Below are positions 35,609 to 46,707 of a stretch of 64,000 nucleotides of DNA, piece by piece. The position numbers and the translations under genes are program-made. A model generated the notes under the pieces. The model saw only the letters and a program-made list of their open reading frames with translations, was not told where the DNA came from and made no database searches. Positions within the stretch are counted from its first letter, which is position 1, and each line of letters opens with the position of its first letter. This stretch comes from Lycium barbarum (lineage: Eukaryota; Streptophyta; Magnoliopsida; Solanales; Solanaceae): contig NC_083340.1 of assembly GCF_019175385.1 (NCBI RefSeq), positions 14,396,336 to 14,460,335 on the forward strand. Direction: 5' to 3'.

Positions 35609-35980
35609 GAGCCTTTGACCAAAATAAGCTATTTTTTAAATTAATTTACCAAAGTAATACGTTTTTTTTTTTTACGGAACTAGCATAAACGTATTCCTGA
35701 GTAACGTATTAGGCATTATTTTATTCAAAAATTCTAACGAAAAAAATTAGGTCGGGTTAACGGTGTTAAAAGCTAATTCGTGACTGTTAGTAACGTATTA
35801 TTCCTAATACGTTACTGTCAGTAACGACTTTAGAGAATCCAAATACGAACAATCCTTTTATGTAATCTGACATTGACTGATGTTAAAGCCGTAACTAGGA
35901 GTTACGATTTTAGCATAAAACGTAACTGACAGTTACGTTTCTACTCAAACTAGGCATGCGCAAATCTTGCCAAGAATCCT
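35609..35980 (+). repeat. Left terminal inverted repeat of the MULE
   Basis: Pairs with 39,083-39,458. Shared blocks include ACTAGCATAAACGTATTCCT, CTAATACGTTACTG and AATCTGACATTGA. The arm is packed with short palindromes of the ACGTTACTGWCAGTAACG type. Confidence 0.9.
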
Positions 35981-36346
35981 GCAAATTGGGAATCTTTCTG
36001 ATTGATTTGACTATAAAACGTGATTAATAGTTACGTTTTAATTGTAAAACGTGACACACAATAACGACACACTGCTAAAGTCCCTCTTCCTCATACTTTT
36101 TGAACAAACCACATATCATTATAAAATATAGTGTATGAAACGAATGTTCAAACACATTCGAACAATTTTCATCAAAGCTTTTACTTGTGTGGCCTATTGT
36201 CGGAACAACATTAAAAAATTCAACAGGTATAAGTTAATTAAGTCAAATATTTCGTAATATGTTAAAATAATACTATAGTTTTAATTTATTTTTCTGTTAT
36301 ATTAATAATAATAATAAGTGTCTTATTTTCGTGTGTAGGAGTAAAG

Positions 36347-36838
36347 ATGGCCAATTTTGAATATAATGTGATGGTTGCTTTGTATTGGGGTGGCGAAATA
36401 ATTACTGAAATGAACGGATTCAGGTACACTGAAGGTACCAAAATGATTGTCAGCATGTTTATTTCAACGAACTATGCTGAATTGGTTGAACTATTGCATG
36501 AGAAGATGAGGACAAATAGTGAAAATATTCAAATTGATATTTCTGGAAAATATCCATGCTCATTTCAAGGTAACAATACAAGGTTCATTGAGTTTAAAAT
36601 TGAGAATGACCAGTCCTTGCTACAATTTTTCTCCATACGGCAAAAATTTGCGGATAAGATCGATATAAATATTTTGGAGATTTATGTAAAGACCAAACCA
36701 GCAAATCAAAATAATATATTTCAAATGAGTGGTCAGCATGGTTATCACATGAATTTGTTGGCTCAAAATTATGGATTTGCTATGGCCAGTCAGCCTCATC
36801 TCGGAATTGAACAAGTTTTTTTTTATAAATACAGTTAA
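36347..36838 (+). CDS. MULE transposase N-terminal-like fragment, 163 aa
   Basis: It opens MANFEYNVMVALYWGGEIIT and continues with TEGTKMIVSMFISTNYAELV, LLHEKMRTNSENIQIDISGK and INILEIYVKTKP. A small beta-rich N-terminal domain with a V-x-x-Y/W-x-G-G-E start is typical ahead of the DNA-binding and DDE parts in many plant MULE transposases. Full transposases have several hundred residues; here the frame ends after 163 with a poly-T region and no downstream DDE domain. It sits inside clear MULE inverted repeats, which supports the call. Whether it is expressed cannot be judged; it is probably a relic. Confidence 0.65.
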   Translation: MANFEYNVMVALYWGGEIITEMNGFRYTEGTKMIVSMFISTNYAELVELLHEKMRTNSENIQIDISGKYPCSFQGNNTRFIEFKIENDQSLLQFFSIRQKFADKIDINILEIYVKTKPANQNNIFQMSGQHGYHMNLLAQNYGFAMASQPHLGIEQVFFYKYS

Positions 36839-36942
36839 TACTTTTATTAATATTTTTAGGTATACCTGTAGTAGTGGTAGAAATTCCGCTATCTCATGTT
36901 GCTTAGCCTGTGAGGCCTTACAAAGATAGTGATACTTAAATA

Positions 36943-37528
36943 CACTAAGTTTTTTCAAACAAAACTTACTTCGGGCACCTTTTCAACCCCTAAAATGACG
37001 ATCCGAACGTCTACGTATCCTTGATGTATTGGGCCTACATTATTGTACGCAGAAAAAAATACCAGGTTCTATATAAAATATTGACGTTTTGGAGTCTTGA
37101 TCCACGACTAATCGTTGGTCAAAGTATGGAAAAAACACTAAGTTTTTTCAAACAAAACTTACTTCGGGCACCTTCTCAACCCCTAAAATGACGATCCGAA
37201 CGTCTACGTATCCTTGATGTATTGGGCCTACATTATTGTACGCAGAAAAAATATCATGTTCTACATAAAATATTGACGTTTCGGAGTCTTGACCCACGGC
37301 TAATCGTTGGTCAAAGTATGAAAAAAACACTAAGTTTTTTCAAACAAAACTTACTTCGGGCACCTTTTCAGCCCCTAAAATGACGATCTGAACGTCTACG
37401 TATCCTTGATGTATTGGGCCTACATTATTGTACGCAGAAAAAAATATCAGGTTCTATATAAAATATTGACGTTTCGGAGTCATGACACACGACTAATCGT
37501 TGGTCAAAGTATGGAAAAAAACACTAAG
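36943..37528 (+). repeat. 193-bp tandem repeat, three copies
   Basis: Units start CACTAAGTTTTTTCAAACAA at 36,943, 37,136 and 37,328, with a partial fourth start at 37,522. The copies differ by a few substitutions and by homopolymer length. A minus-strand ORF across the second and third units is opened or closed by those length changes, so it does not look like selected coding sequence. Confidence 0.95.
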
Positions 37529-38779
37529 TGTTGCAAATAAAGTTTAGCCAATTTTTTTTGCTTTTTGGTACTGTTTCTATAACGCAGTATTTTACTGCGC
37601 TAAAGGTAGTTTTGTAACATTTTTTTTTGTTGGAAGAGCGAAACTAGAAGCCTGGACACGGGTTTCGCCAAACTCAATAATTTTTGCTCAAATAATATAT
37701 TTGTGTTAAGAAATTTATTAAATATGTATAAATAATAAGTTTAGAACATAAGTATTAAATCTCTTTCGGGACTCCACTTCGTAAAACCTACAAAAGAAAA
37801 AATAAATCAAGAAAAGTAAATGACAAATAAAATTCAAGCAGAGAGAGAGAGAAGAGAAATGGAGAAATTAGGCCGCCGGTGCAGCCTATGACGTAAAGGG
37901 AATTGGGGGAAGAGAAAAGGTTAGGGTTTCAGCTTTTATTCGTGGGAGTAGTATTTGATTAAGTTTAAAATTATTGGGGGGAAGATTTAGTCTTTGGGGA
38001 TTTTTTAATTTTTTGGGGGGAAAGTCTGGGTCCAAATGAAAAAGAGTATTAAAGTACATAGAACCAAAATAAAAAAAAATACTGCTCCTATTTCTATAAC
38101 TACTATAATTTCATAAGCTTTTTTTTATTAGTAGTAGCAAATAGTATTCCTTGCAAAATCAATTACTTTAATAAGAGCTTAAATAAAGTTCAAATGCATA
38201 TAAATAAAATAAATATGACACGAATTGTCCCGTAGTAAAATCGATTGTCGTCGATGCCTTTTTCTCGGTTCTTTCCTCCATTACAAGAGTTCGAACAAGA
38301 AAAAAATAAGAGTGCCCTATGAAGAATGTTGTAAAAATTCATAATAGAATCTGGCCATAACAATAATGAAAAGATCAATAATGGATAAAAAAGCCAAGTC
38401 ATATTCTGAAAATAATTAATATTCTTTAAATATTATCCGCAATGACACCTATTCTAATACTACTAGTTAAATACTTTTTAAAAAGTCATATGTGCTATAG
38501 TTTTCTTTAATTGGTAGAAATATTCAATAGCTCTATTGTTATAATTGTATAATTTAATTTTAACTAATTTACACAAATAATTTAGTCACGTGTGGGACTA
38601 CACTGGATGTGTTGTTGTTGTTTGTAATTTAGCCATATTTTTAGTTCCAAACTCATTCGTTATATATATATATATAATTACTACTTTATGCATCCACTAA
38701 TTCTTTCCCTAGAATTAAATATAAAGAGTGATGACATAATTTAAAAAGATTTAGATTTCCAACATTAGGTGTAAAAGTC

Positions 38780-39082
38780 AGTAATTAGCGACTAATAATA
38801 TGACATTTGAAATAAATGTCATAATATTTTCGACATTTGTATCAAATGTCGTTATTTTAACGACATTTTACGCCAAAAATCGTTGTTTAGCTATATTTTA
38901 TGCCAAATGTCATTATTTTAGTGACATTTTTCGTCAAATGTCACTATATTTACGACATTTTACATCACATGTTATTATTTTTATGACATTTTTTCATAAA
39001 TGTCGAGAAATTCCTTTTTCCCCGACATTTATGAAAAAATGTCACTAAATAAATGTCGTCGTATCTTTACTTTCTTGTAGTG
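38780..39082 (-). mobile_element. CACTA (En/Spm-type) transposon terminus, one end only
   Basis: The minus strand begins CACTACAAGAAAGTAAAG at 39,082, the standard plant CACTA end. It is followed by many copies of a subterminal motif in both orientations, variants of TGACATTT and AAATGTCR, spaced 20-35 bp. The MULE inverted repeat resumes right after it at 39,083. No matching CACTACAAG end was found to the left. Confidence 0.8.
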
Positions 39083-39458
39083 AGGATTCTCTGCAAGAGA
39101 TTGCGCGTGCCTAGTTTCAGAAGAAACGTTACTGTCAGTTACGTTTTATGCTGAAGTCGTAATTGCGGGTTACGACTTTAGGATCAATCAATGTCAGATT
39201 TCATAGAAAGATTGTTTGTACCTAGAATTTCTAAATTCGTTACTGTCAGTAACGTATTAGCCATAATACGTTATTGGCAATAACGAATTATATTTTAACG
39301 CTGTTAACCGGTGACTTTTTTGTCCGTTGAAATTTTTGAATAAAATAATACCTAATTCGTTACTCAGGAATACGTTTATGCTAGTTCAGTTAACTTTCAA
39401 AAAAACGTATTATTTTGGAGAATTGGCTCAAATAATAGCTTACTTTGGTAAAAAATTC
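39083..39458 (-). repeat. Right terminal inverted repeat of the MULE
   Basis: Reverse complement of 35,609-35,980 with scattered substitutions. It is interrupted at its inner edge by the CACTA end at 39,082. Confidence 0.9.
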
Positions 39459-39468
39459 TAAGAAAAAG

Positions 39469-41010
39469 TAACGTTTCCACTTGGAAGTCTCTTTCCATAA
39501 ACGCTTTTAATAACTACTTTTTGCATTGAACACAAGGCGGATTTATAGTGTGGATCCGAAAATTTTAAATTTATGGGTATTCATGTGCCTTTAATTTAGC
39601 CTATTGAATTGTTACTAATCACATAACTGGTGTTTGATAAATGTATTTGTACGTTATTACTATTTTTTAATATAAAAGAAAGTGGTTAAGCGGAAAACCA
39701 AAAGGTGCTTGAGCACCAAATTGGTCCCTAAGTTGGTCTGCCAGAGTGTAATTTCTGGATCGATGTTAGCCCAATAACTTTTGTGCAGATCTTTATACGT
39801 TTAGAGAAATCTATTCGATATAAAATATGAACTGTGAATTTAGTTAATGTATATTGTAAACATGTCCTGACATTTTTCTAGTTATAAAACTTTTCAGACT
39901 TGTAATTATAAACATATCATAATATTTTTATGATTATAAAATTTTATCCTTAAGAATAAAAAGAGAAATTCAAATTAAATAATTTCAAATAAATGCACTT
40001 TTTCCTGTTGGTTTATGGTTTGTTGGACCTCTGAAGGAATTACAATTTGTTTCCTTTGTCTTGGAATTGCTAAACAAAGTACTTAAAAGACAGTCAAATA
40101 GAATTTAGAGAACAAACAATCCAAGTTAAGTGTAGCAGCCTTGTTTGTTCTTTTTCTTGGATGACAAAAGTATCTTTCAGTCTTTGCCCAAGCACCGTTT
40201 GGACATGGTTTGAAATTCTGATTTGAAACCTAGTTTGAAATTATGTTGGGACATACAATTTAAATATTTTAATTTGTATTTTCTCTTATAGACATAAAAA
40301 CTCCACAAATTGTGAAAACTATCAAAACATTCTCAATTCTTATACAATCTTACCAAATGAGCAAATCATAATTTATAACAAAATTAGTACACTACTAAAA
40401 GACTTTTCTAAAAAATGCAACATCAATTAATCAAACTTTACTTCAATAAAATCGAAAATTTAACATGAATAGTAATGTAATTACTATTTAATGTAATCTT
40501 CCACATAAATTAAAGGTTGGTAGACATAAATAAAGATTGATGGAAGTTAATGAGATTGGTAAATGATTGATGGGGGGTAATTGTTAAAAATATTTATCAA
40601 CTTATGAGTTTTTTTTTAATAAAATATTAACTTATAGGTTAAATTTTATATTTAAAAAAGTTAAAACTATGATTTCAAATCCAAATCATCTTTTTTTAGG
40701 TGATTTGGGTTCAAACCATAATTTCTAACCAGATTTCAAACTACAACTAAAAATTGATGGCGAAATGATGATTTGAAACTATGGTTTCAAAATTGATGCC
40801 AACGCCAACTAAGAAAATAAACAGTCACACAAATTACCAAATCACAAATTCATCGCTTTGCGCAAACATTATGTCAGCTTAGGTAAGCGTGACAGAGTCT
40901 TCATCCTGTTTTGTCTATATTCGAAATGAAAGGGTCGAACAAATTTAACTTTCATGCAATTTTTAACATAATTAAAGGTGACTATAGATAGCTAAAAAAA
41001 AAAAAAAGTA
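39469..41010. other. Intergenic DNA with a probable hAT-like MITE
   Basis: No gene. About 40,193-40,806 has inverted ends of the type CCGTTTGGACATGGTTTGAA and (right, reversed) GGCGTTGGCATCAATTTTGA, with inner palindromic TTTGAAATT/AATTTCAAA motifs; I could not confirm a TSD. A fragment near 39,532 (ACAAGGCGGATTTA) resembles the MITE at 17,490. Confidence 0.45.
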
Positions 41011-41271
41011 TTCCCTCCGTTCACTTTTACTTATTCATTTTTAATTTTTCATATTTTTTAAGAAATAATACATAAAGTATATATTTTATCATGATATTCA
41101 TATTAATTGTTAGAGTAATTGTATTGAATTTGAAAAATGATTTGAATGAGTAATTAATGCTAAGGGTAAAATAGGAAAAAATAATTATCTTATCTTTATA
41201 TATGAAAAATGATAAATAAAAATAAAAATCTATTTTAAAAATAATAGATAAGTAAAAGTGAACGGACGGAG
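41011..41271. mobile_element. Stowaway MITE, 261 bp
   Basis: Termini TTCCCTCCGTTCACTTTTAC and (right, reversed) CTCCGTCCGTTCACTTTTAC, with a TA TSD on both sides. Nearly the same length and inner sequence as 22,182-22,441. Confidence 0.9.
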
Positions 41272-41437
41272 TAGTGATTTGCTCAATACACTGCGATAAT
41301 ATAATCACGTAAATTTTGTTAGGCTGCCAAATGTAAAAATAGTGACAGCGATGGATAGAGTAAATAAAATCCAAAGTTCCAAACAATGCACCAAAAAAAA
41401 AAAAAAAATAGTATCCAAACAAAGACATTGGCTCACT

Positions 41438-41932
41438 TAAGGGTGTCAAATGGATGGATTTGGCTGAAATTGGACAAATTAAAATGGACTGAGTTAATAA
41501 ATGGAGTGAATTAAGATTGACCAAAAGGCTGAAATGAGTTGAGCAAAAAATGGATTGGGTCATGACCCGCCAACTTGAACCAATTTTTTTGAAGGGTCTC
41601 TTTTGTAGGATTTTTTTTTTGGCGGAAAATTTTGCTGGAAAATATTTTCCTTCGTATCAAACACATCCCAAACGTATGGGATACATGATACAGGAGAGTG
41701 AATACATAGAAAAAGATAAAGTAAATCTCAAACAATAAGTCCAAATTAAAGTAAATTTTGAAAATGGGCTAGAATTGGGTAAGTATTGAGCTAAATTGGA
41801 CATAACTTTAAAATGAGTTATGTTAGATTGAGTTAAAATCAGCCCAACACGAAATTATCTTGAGTATAACCCATAAAAGTTTGGATGGGTTCGGCAGGCC
41901 ATTAACTTTTGGGTCATAGTTGACACCTCTAC
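41438..41932. mobile_element. hAT-like MITE candidate
   Basis: Inverted ends TAAGGGTGTCAAATGG and (right, reversed) TAGAGGTGTCAACTATGACC match the common TAGGGGTGTCAA hAT terminus. No matching 8-bp TSD was seen, so the boundaries are approximate. Confidence 0.5.
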
Positions 41933-42717
41933 GCACCCTAGTGCTTTCGTTGCAGTTAGGGGTGTACATGGACCTGGTTGGTTCAGTTTTTTCAAATATC
42001 AAATCAATTATATCGGGTTTTTAAATTTATAAACCAGACCAAACCAACAAAAGTCGGGTCTTTCAACTTCTAATTTTTTCGGGTTTTTCGGGGTTTTTTT
42101 GGGAAAATTCTTCATACAAAACATATTAGCTTTTACTTCAAATATTTCTTAAGAAAATAACACAAATGTGAGATGAGTGATGACATTATAATAAAACATT
42201 CAATAAAAAAGATAATGAAATCGCATAAAATAAATATTGCTAATTAATAAGTCATAATGAAAATAATCATAATCTAAAACTACAAAGTCATGCTAAAATA
42301 AGTATGGCTAATAACATGACAAAGGAAAAAATAAAATTAAGTTATATATTTTCACCGTCTAACCAAATGCAAAACTAAAGAATAAATGTCGAACATTATT
42401 ATCATTTCTAGTGTTAGAATTGAATTTCTTTTGTTAGCATTAGCATTGATTTGGACTTTCTTTGAGTTACTAACATCTATAGATTATAAAACTTGTTGGA
42501 CCATGCTTGAAATAATATGTTAAAAGATAAAAAAAACTATGAAAAAATTTAAGAAATATTTATAAATTACATTACAAACTAGTATTCTTATGTATAAAAT
42601 ATACGGAAAAGGGTTAGATTTGCCCCCGTACTCTCACAATTAAACTAAATTTGCCCTTCGTTATACTTTTTTAATATATTTGCCTTGTCATCCAACTTTG
42701 GAGTCATATTTACCCCT
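41933..42717. other. Intergenic DNA with a hAT-type terminus and an unclassified repeat
   Basis: At about 41,958 TAGGGGTGTACATGGACCTG looks like one hAT end; its partner was not found. From about 42,605 (GGGTTAGATTTGCCCC) an unclassified repeat runs to the TSD of the SINE at 42,730 and resumes briefly after it. Confidence 0.4.
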
Positions 42718-42729
42718 GTACTTTATTTT

Positions 42730-42849
42730 TAGGCCTATTGAGCCGAGGGTCTTTCGGAAATAACCGTCTTACCCTGGTAGGAGTAAGGTTTGCGTACACT
42801 CTACCCTCCCCAGACCCCACGATGTGGATTTCACTGGGTTGTTGTTGTT
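42730..42849 (+). mobile_element. TS SINE (Solanaceae), 5'-truncated
   Basis: TTTGCGTACACTCTACCCTC, CCCAGACCCCACGATGTGGA and TTTCACTGGGTTGTTGTTGT are the recognisable TS SINE body and tail. A perfect 12-bp TSD GTACTTTATTTT flanks it (42,718-42,729 and 42,850-42,861). The tRNA-like head is missing, as in many retroposed copies. Confidence 0.88.
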
Positions 42850-42872
42850 GTACTTTATTTTCGGGTCATATT

Positions 42873-43406
42873 TGTTGGGCTAAACGGTCCAAAGATACTC
42901 TTAACATGATGTGATATTGTCCGCTTTGGGCCAAGCCCGCACGGTTTTCCCCAAAAGGCCTCACATCATTAAGAGTATCTAACTCCTTATAAGTAGCTCC
43001 TTTTTCTCACACACCCAATAATCTCCCCCTCGAACTAAGTTCCACATGGCTCATTACCATAACTCACGGGTCAGAGATTCAACATGTCTGTGTGTCATCC
43101 ATATCTTCAGAGTATTTACGGTCACCAAAGCCCAAAGGCTGTGTATGCGTCTTCAAAGCTACGAGTAAAGGTCGTAAACCGGCCCATAGATGAGCAAAGG
43201 CGCTAAGCCGGGCCCCACATCACACTCTGCCATCTTCATAGTCGTCCCGCCAAACCATTGGCTCTGATATCAGTTGTTGGCCTAAAACGGCCCAAAGATA
43301 CTCTTAACATGATGTGATATTGTCCGCTTTGGGCTTAGTCCACACGGTTTTCTCCAAAAGACCTCACATCATTAAGAGTATCTAACTCCTTATAAGTAGC
43401 TTTTTT
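42873..43406 (-). mobile_element. TRIM (miniature LTR element), minus orientation
   Basis: Two direct repeats of about 130-140 bp (42,873-43,013 and 43,275-43,406) share AAAGATACTCTTAACATGAT and ACCTCACATCATTAAGAGTA-type sequence. Between them lie 260 bp without coding capacity. On the minus strand a PBS (TGATATCAGAGCCA, 43,273-43,260) adjoins the right LTR and a polypurine tract (GAGGGGGAGATTATTGGG, about 43,031-43,014) precedes the left one. The right LTR has lost its outer end. The unrelated PBS-side and PPT-side landmarks make the TRIM call solid. Confidence 0.85.
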
Positions 43407-43458
43407 TTATTTTTAGCTACCAATGTGGTACTTTGTTCGCACACCTAACACCTAACAC

Positions 43459-45339
43459 CAGGCCGATATTCTAGTTGGCAATGCTTGCTGGGAACTTTAT
43501 TGCCTCGAACATGGTATTCAGGTCTTCTTTTTCTTTTCTTTCTGCTTTTTCGAATGATATTTATATGTAGATCTTTCATTAGGTACAAAGGAAAATGTTT
43601 TGTATAAGAAATTTATGCAATAGCTTCCGTTAACAAATCCAGAAATGGTAGAAACAGATGATTATTTCGCTAATGATTGGTTTTGAACCACTGCATGCAA
43701 AATTTATCTTCATAGGATGTGCCACATTTTCCTTAGCCAATTAACCAAGTATACATGATGAAATATTTGTTCTCAATGTCAACTGGAAGTTTGGAACTAA
43801 GAAATTGATGTATTTTCCTATCTCTTAAGCAATGTGTGAATGATATTGTCAACTAGTCATTTCTCATTCTCTAATATTTTCTGAATTATTTGTGTTTTTG
43901 ATAGCCGGACGGCCAGATGCCAGGTGACAAGACTTTAGGAGGGGGTGATGATGCCTTCAATACATTTTTCAGCGAAACCGGATCAGGGAAGCACGTTTCT
44001 CATGCTGTTTTTGTTGATCTTGAGCCCACTGTTATTGATGAAGTGAGAACTGGAGCATATCGCCAGCTATTTCACCCTGAACAATTGATCAGTGGCAAAG
44101 AAGATGCTGCAAACAATTCGCACGAGGCCATTATACAAGTACACATTCTGCATCTAGTTCAATTGTACCTTATTTTGAATTTATGATATAACTTTTAATT
44201 GTTGAGCTTTTTCTTTACTAGTTGGAAGGGAGATAGTTGATCTTTGCTTGGATCGGTTCAGAAAGCTTGCAGACAACTGCACTGGTCTGCAAGGTTTTTT
44301 GGTTTTTAATGCCGTTGGTGGAGGCACTGGTGCTGGCTTAGGTTCACTTCTGTTAGAACGTTTGTCGGTGGACTATGGTAAAAAATCCAAGCTTGGGTTC
44401 ACTGTGTACCCCTCTCCTCAGGTTTCAACCTCTGTTGTGGAGCCATACAATAGTGTGCTGTCAACCCACTCCCTCCTGGAACACACAGATGTTGTTGTCT
44501 TGCTTGATAATAAAGCAATTTATGAAATTTGTTGCCGCTCCCTTGACATTGAACGCCCTACCTATACCAACTTGAACCGATTGGTCTAACAGGTATCAGG
44601 ACATTTACAACTTGGACCGTTACACCCTTGTATGATCTTGTTTCTCTTATCGATGTAATGAGCTTTCTAAATTTTAATCAGGTGATCTCATCTCTGACTG
44701 CTTCTCTGAGGTTTGATGGAGCCTTGAATGTTGATGTGAATGAACCAGACTAACCTGGTCCCATACCCAAGGATCCACTTCATGCTTTCGTCTTATGCCC
44801 CAGTTATATCAGCTGAGAAGGCTCACCACGAACAACATTTTGTGGCAGAAATCACCACTATTGCTTAATTTTGAAACAGCTTCTATGATGGCCAAGTGTG
44901 ATCCTCGTCGTGGCAAGTACATGGCGTGCTGCCTAATGTATCGAGAAGATGTGGTGCTCAAGGACGTGAATGCTGCTGTATCCATTATCAAAACCAAGCG
45001 TAGCATTCAATTTGTTGATTGGCGTCCAACAGGCTTTAAATGTCGTATCAATTACCAGACTCCAACTGTTGTTCCCAGAGGCGATTTGGCCAGGGTACAA
45101 GAGCAGTGTGTATGATATCCAATTCTACTGGTGTTGCTGAGGTTTTCTCCAGAAGTGACCACAAATTTGATCCAATGTATACAAAAAGAGCCTTTGTTCA
45201 TTGGTATGTTGGTGAAGGCACGGAGGAAGGTGAATTTTCTGAAGCCCGTGAGGATTTAGCTGCACTTGAGAAAGATTATGAGGAGGTTGGTGCTGAATAT
45301 AGGCAGGGTGAAGAGGGTAGTGAAGGAGAAGAATATTAA
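43459..45339 (+). pseudogene. Alpha-tubulin pseudogene, introns retained
   Basis: Alpha-tubulin is half of the microtubule building block. Exon 1 remnant (43,459-43,521) reads [17 protein letters not shown]; the start codon and about ten first residues are missing. Exon 2 is 43,905-44,138 ([20 protein letters not shown]), exon 3 is 44,222-44,592 (tubulin signature [14 protein letters not shown]) and exon 4 is 44,682-45,339 (ends [20 protein letters not shown]... GEEY). All three introns keep GT-AG ends, so this is a duplicated gene, not a retrocopy. Lesions are a 1-nt deletion in exon 2 near 44,118, a TAA at 44,587-44,589, a frameshift and stop near 44,750, another near 44,860, and a 1-nt loss near 45,095. 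Missense changes also hit conserved sites (for example GGDLA to RGDLA). No functional product is possible. Confidence 0.95.
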
Positions 45340-45903
45340 TGAGTGGGAGTGAGATGGATCATTAGATGGTTTTTTATCACCTTTTCTTGATTTCAGTATA
45401 TGTTATTTAGTACTGGTACAATATTTGTAAAAAGAGATCTCCACTTTATACATGTACCACTGCTTAATTTGGTTATGTGATAAATATACAATTTTTCATT
45501 GGATAATGAATGATATATGAATTTTTTTGAAAGATAAAAAGTGTGATAAAGATGAGATCGTATAGAATAAATATTCATCAAATTTAATATTTTTTTATTT
45601 TTTCCGGTTGGGCCTTGAAACAAAATGAATAATCTCTGAGGATATTTGCGGATTGAAATTTTTTTAAGAAAACGAGAATAGTAATCACCGGCCGTCAATT
45701 TTTTCATTTGCCTCCAACTGTTGGGGGTTTGTGCTTGATTTGGCCTTTCGAGTTAAGTTCCTAATTTTTCACTCAGCCATGACCCTTATAAATAATCTCT
45801 TGTAACCATGCTGTCCTTGTTTTAGTTGTGACAAAATATTAAATTCAATTATATTATATATGTTGTACATTATATAACATTGATGCAAGTTGAAATAGTC
45901 GGA
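45340..45903. other. 3' flank of the tubulin pseudogene
   Basis: AT-rich; no ORF or repeat recognised. Confidence 0.4.
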
Positions 45904-46030
45904 GCAACGACAACAATAACAACAACATACCAGTGTAATTTCACAAGTGAGATCTGAGAAAACTATAGTATACCCAAACCTTATCCCTAGTCGTTGTGAT
46001 AGAGAGGTTGTTTCCGAAAGACCTCGGCTC
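45904..46030 (-). mobile_element. TS SINE, minus orientation, partial
   Basis: The minus strand reads GAGCCGAGGTCTTTCGGAAA, CAACCTCTCTATCACAACGA and, near the tail, ATTACACTGGTATGTTGTTG, all typical of TS SINEs. The tail is GTTGTTATTGTTGTCGTTG. I saw no clear TSD. Confidence 0.8.
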
Positions 46031-46657
46031 ACATATCGCGCATCAAAGCCACTTAAACAAAGAAAATACACAATTAAAGAGGACATAACAAATAATATGG
46101 AAAGCATTACATAGTAATCAACAGAAGAAAACAATCATAAGGAGTTGGATAATCAAAGGTATGAAAATTGCATGATAAACGATAGTGAGAGCATTAAGAA
46201 GCTAGATGAAAGCGTACTATACATTATACAACAAGGAAGATCGTGTCCCTCTTAAGTTATTAGTGGATCATTGGTACGGTAATTCCTGCTCTATAATTGA
46301 CTAACTCGAGTCTGTGAAAAGATTTCTTGGCCAGAATTTCGTAATGTAGTAGGACTTTAGCAAACTATTCGAACATTAAAACGCGTATTTCTTTAAATAG
46401 GAGCTATGGATTTCTCAGAGTTTAAATATATTGATATAGAATTGTTTCAAACAAGGCGGAGCTGCCTTGCATCAGAATCCTAATTCCTCATAAAACGATC
46501 GTAGGGGCATTTTCATTTTATTTATTTAATCATTTATTTACAAGAGTGATTGTTCATTTAAATCCAAAAAATTGTAATTTCAGAATGCTACTAAATTTAG
46601 TAAATGTAATTATTTTTATAGAAGTATTAATTTTTTTAAGAAGTGCAATATTATATG

Positions 46658-46659
<2 letters not shown>

Positions 46660-46705
<46 letters not shown>
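46660..46705. repeat. (TA)n microsatellite, about 46 bp
   Basis: Uninterrupted TA repeats. The paralogous site near 62,180 has only GTAATATATACATT, so the expansion is specific to copy 1. Confidence 0.95.

Positions 46706-46707
<2 letters not shown>

Larger units (their letters stand above)
35609..39458 (+). mobile_element. Mutator-like element (MULE), 3.85 kb, TSD TAAGAAAAAG
   Basis: Long terminal inverted repeats (35,609-35,980 and 39,083-39,458) are flanked by a perfect 10-bp direct repeat TAAGAAAAAG (35,599-35,608 and 39,459-39,468; 9 bp if the shared T is excluded). Long TIRs and a 9-10 bp TSD are the Mutator signature. The cargo is an N-terminal transposase-like ORF, a 193-bp triplication and a CACTA end. 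No DDE domain or MULE zinc finger is present, so it is defective. Confidence 0.9.

Noticed and set aside
37148..37330. Minus-strand ORF across the 193-bp repeat as a protein-coding gene
   Set aside because: The other two units break the same frame by one-base homopolymer changes, which argues against selection for coding.
36943..37528. CRISPR-like regular repeat
   Set aside because: The whole 193-bp unit is repeated with no unique spacers, in a plant MULE; it is an ordinary tandem repeat.
44795..45339. Separate small genes in the tubulin exon 4 region
   Set aside because: The overlapping frames are consecutive pieces of one frameshifted alpha-tubulin exon.
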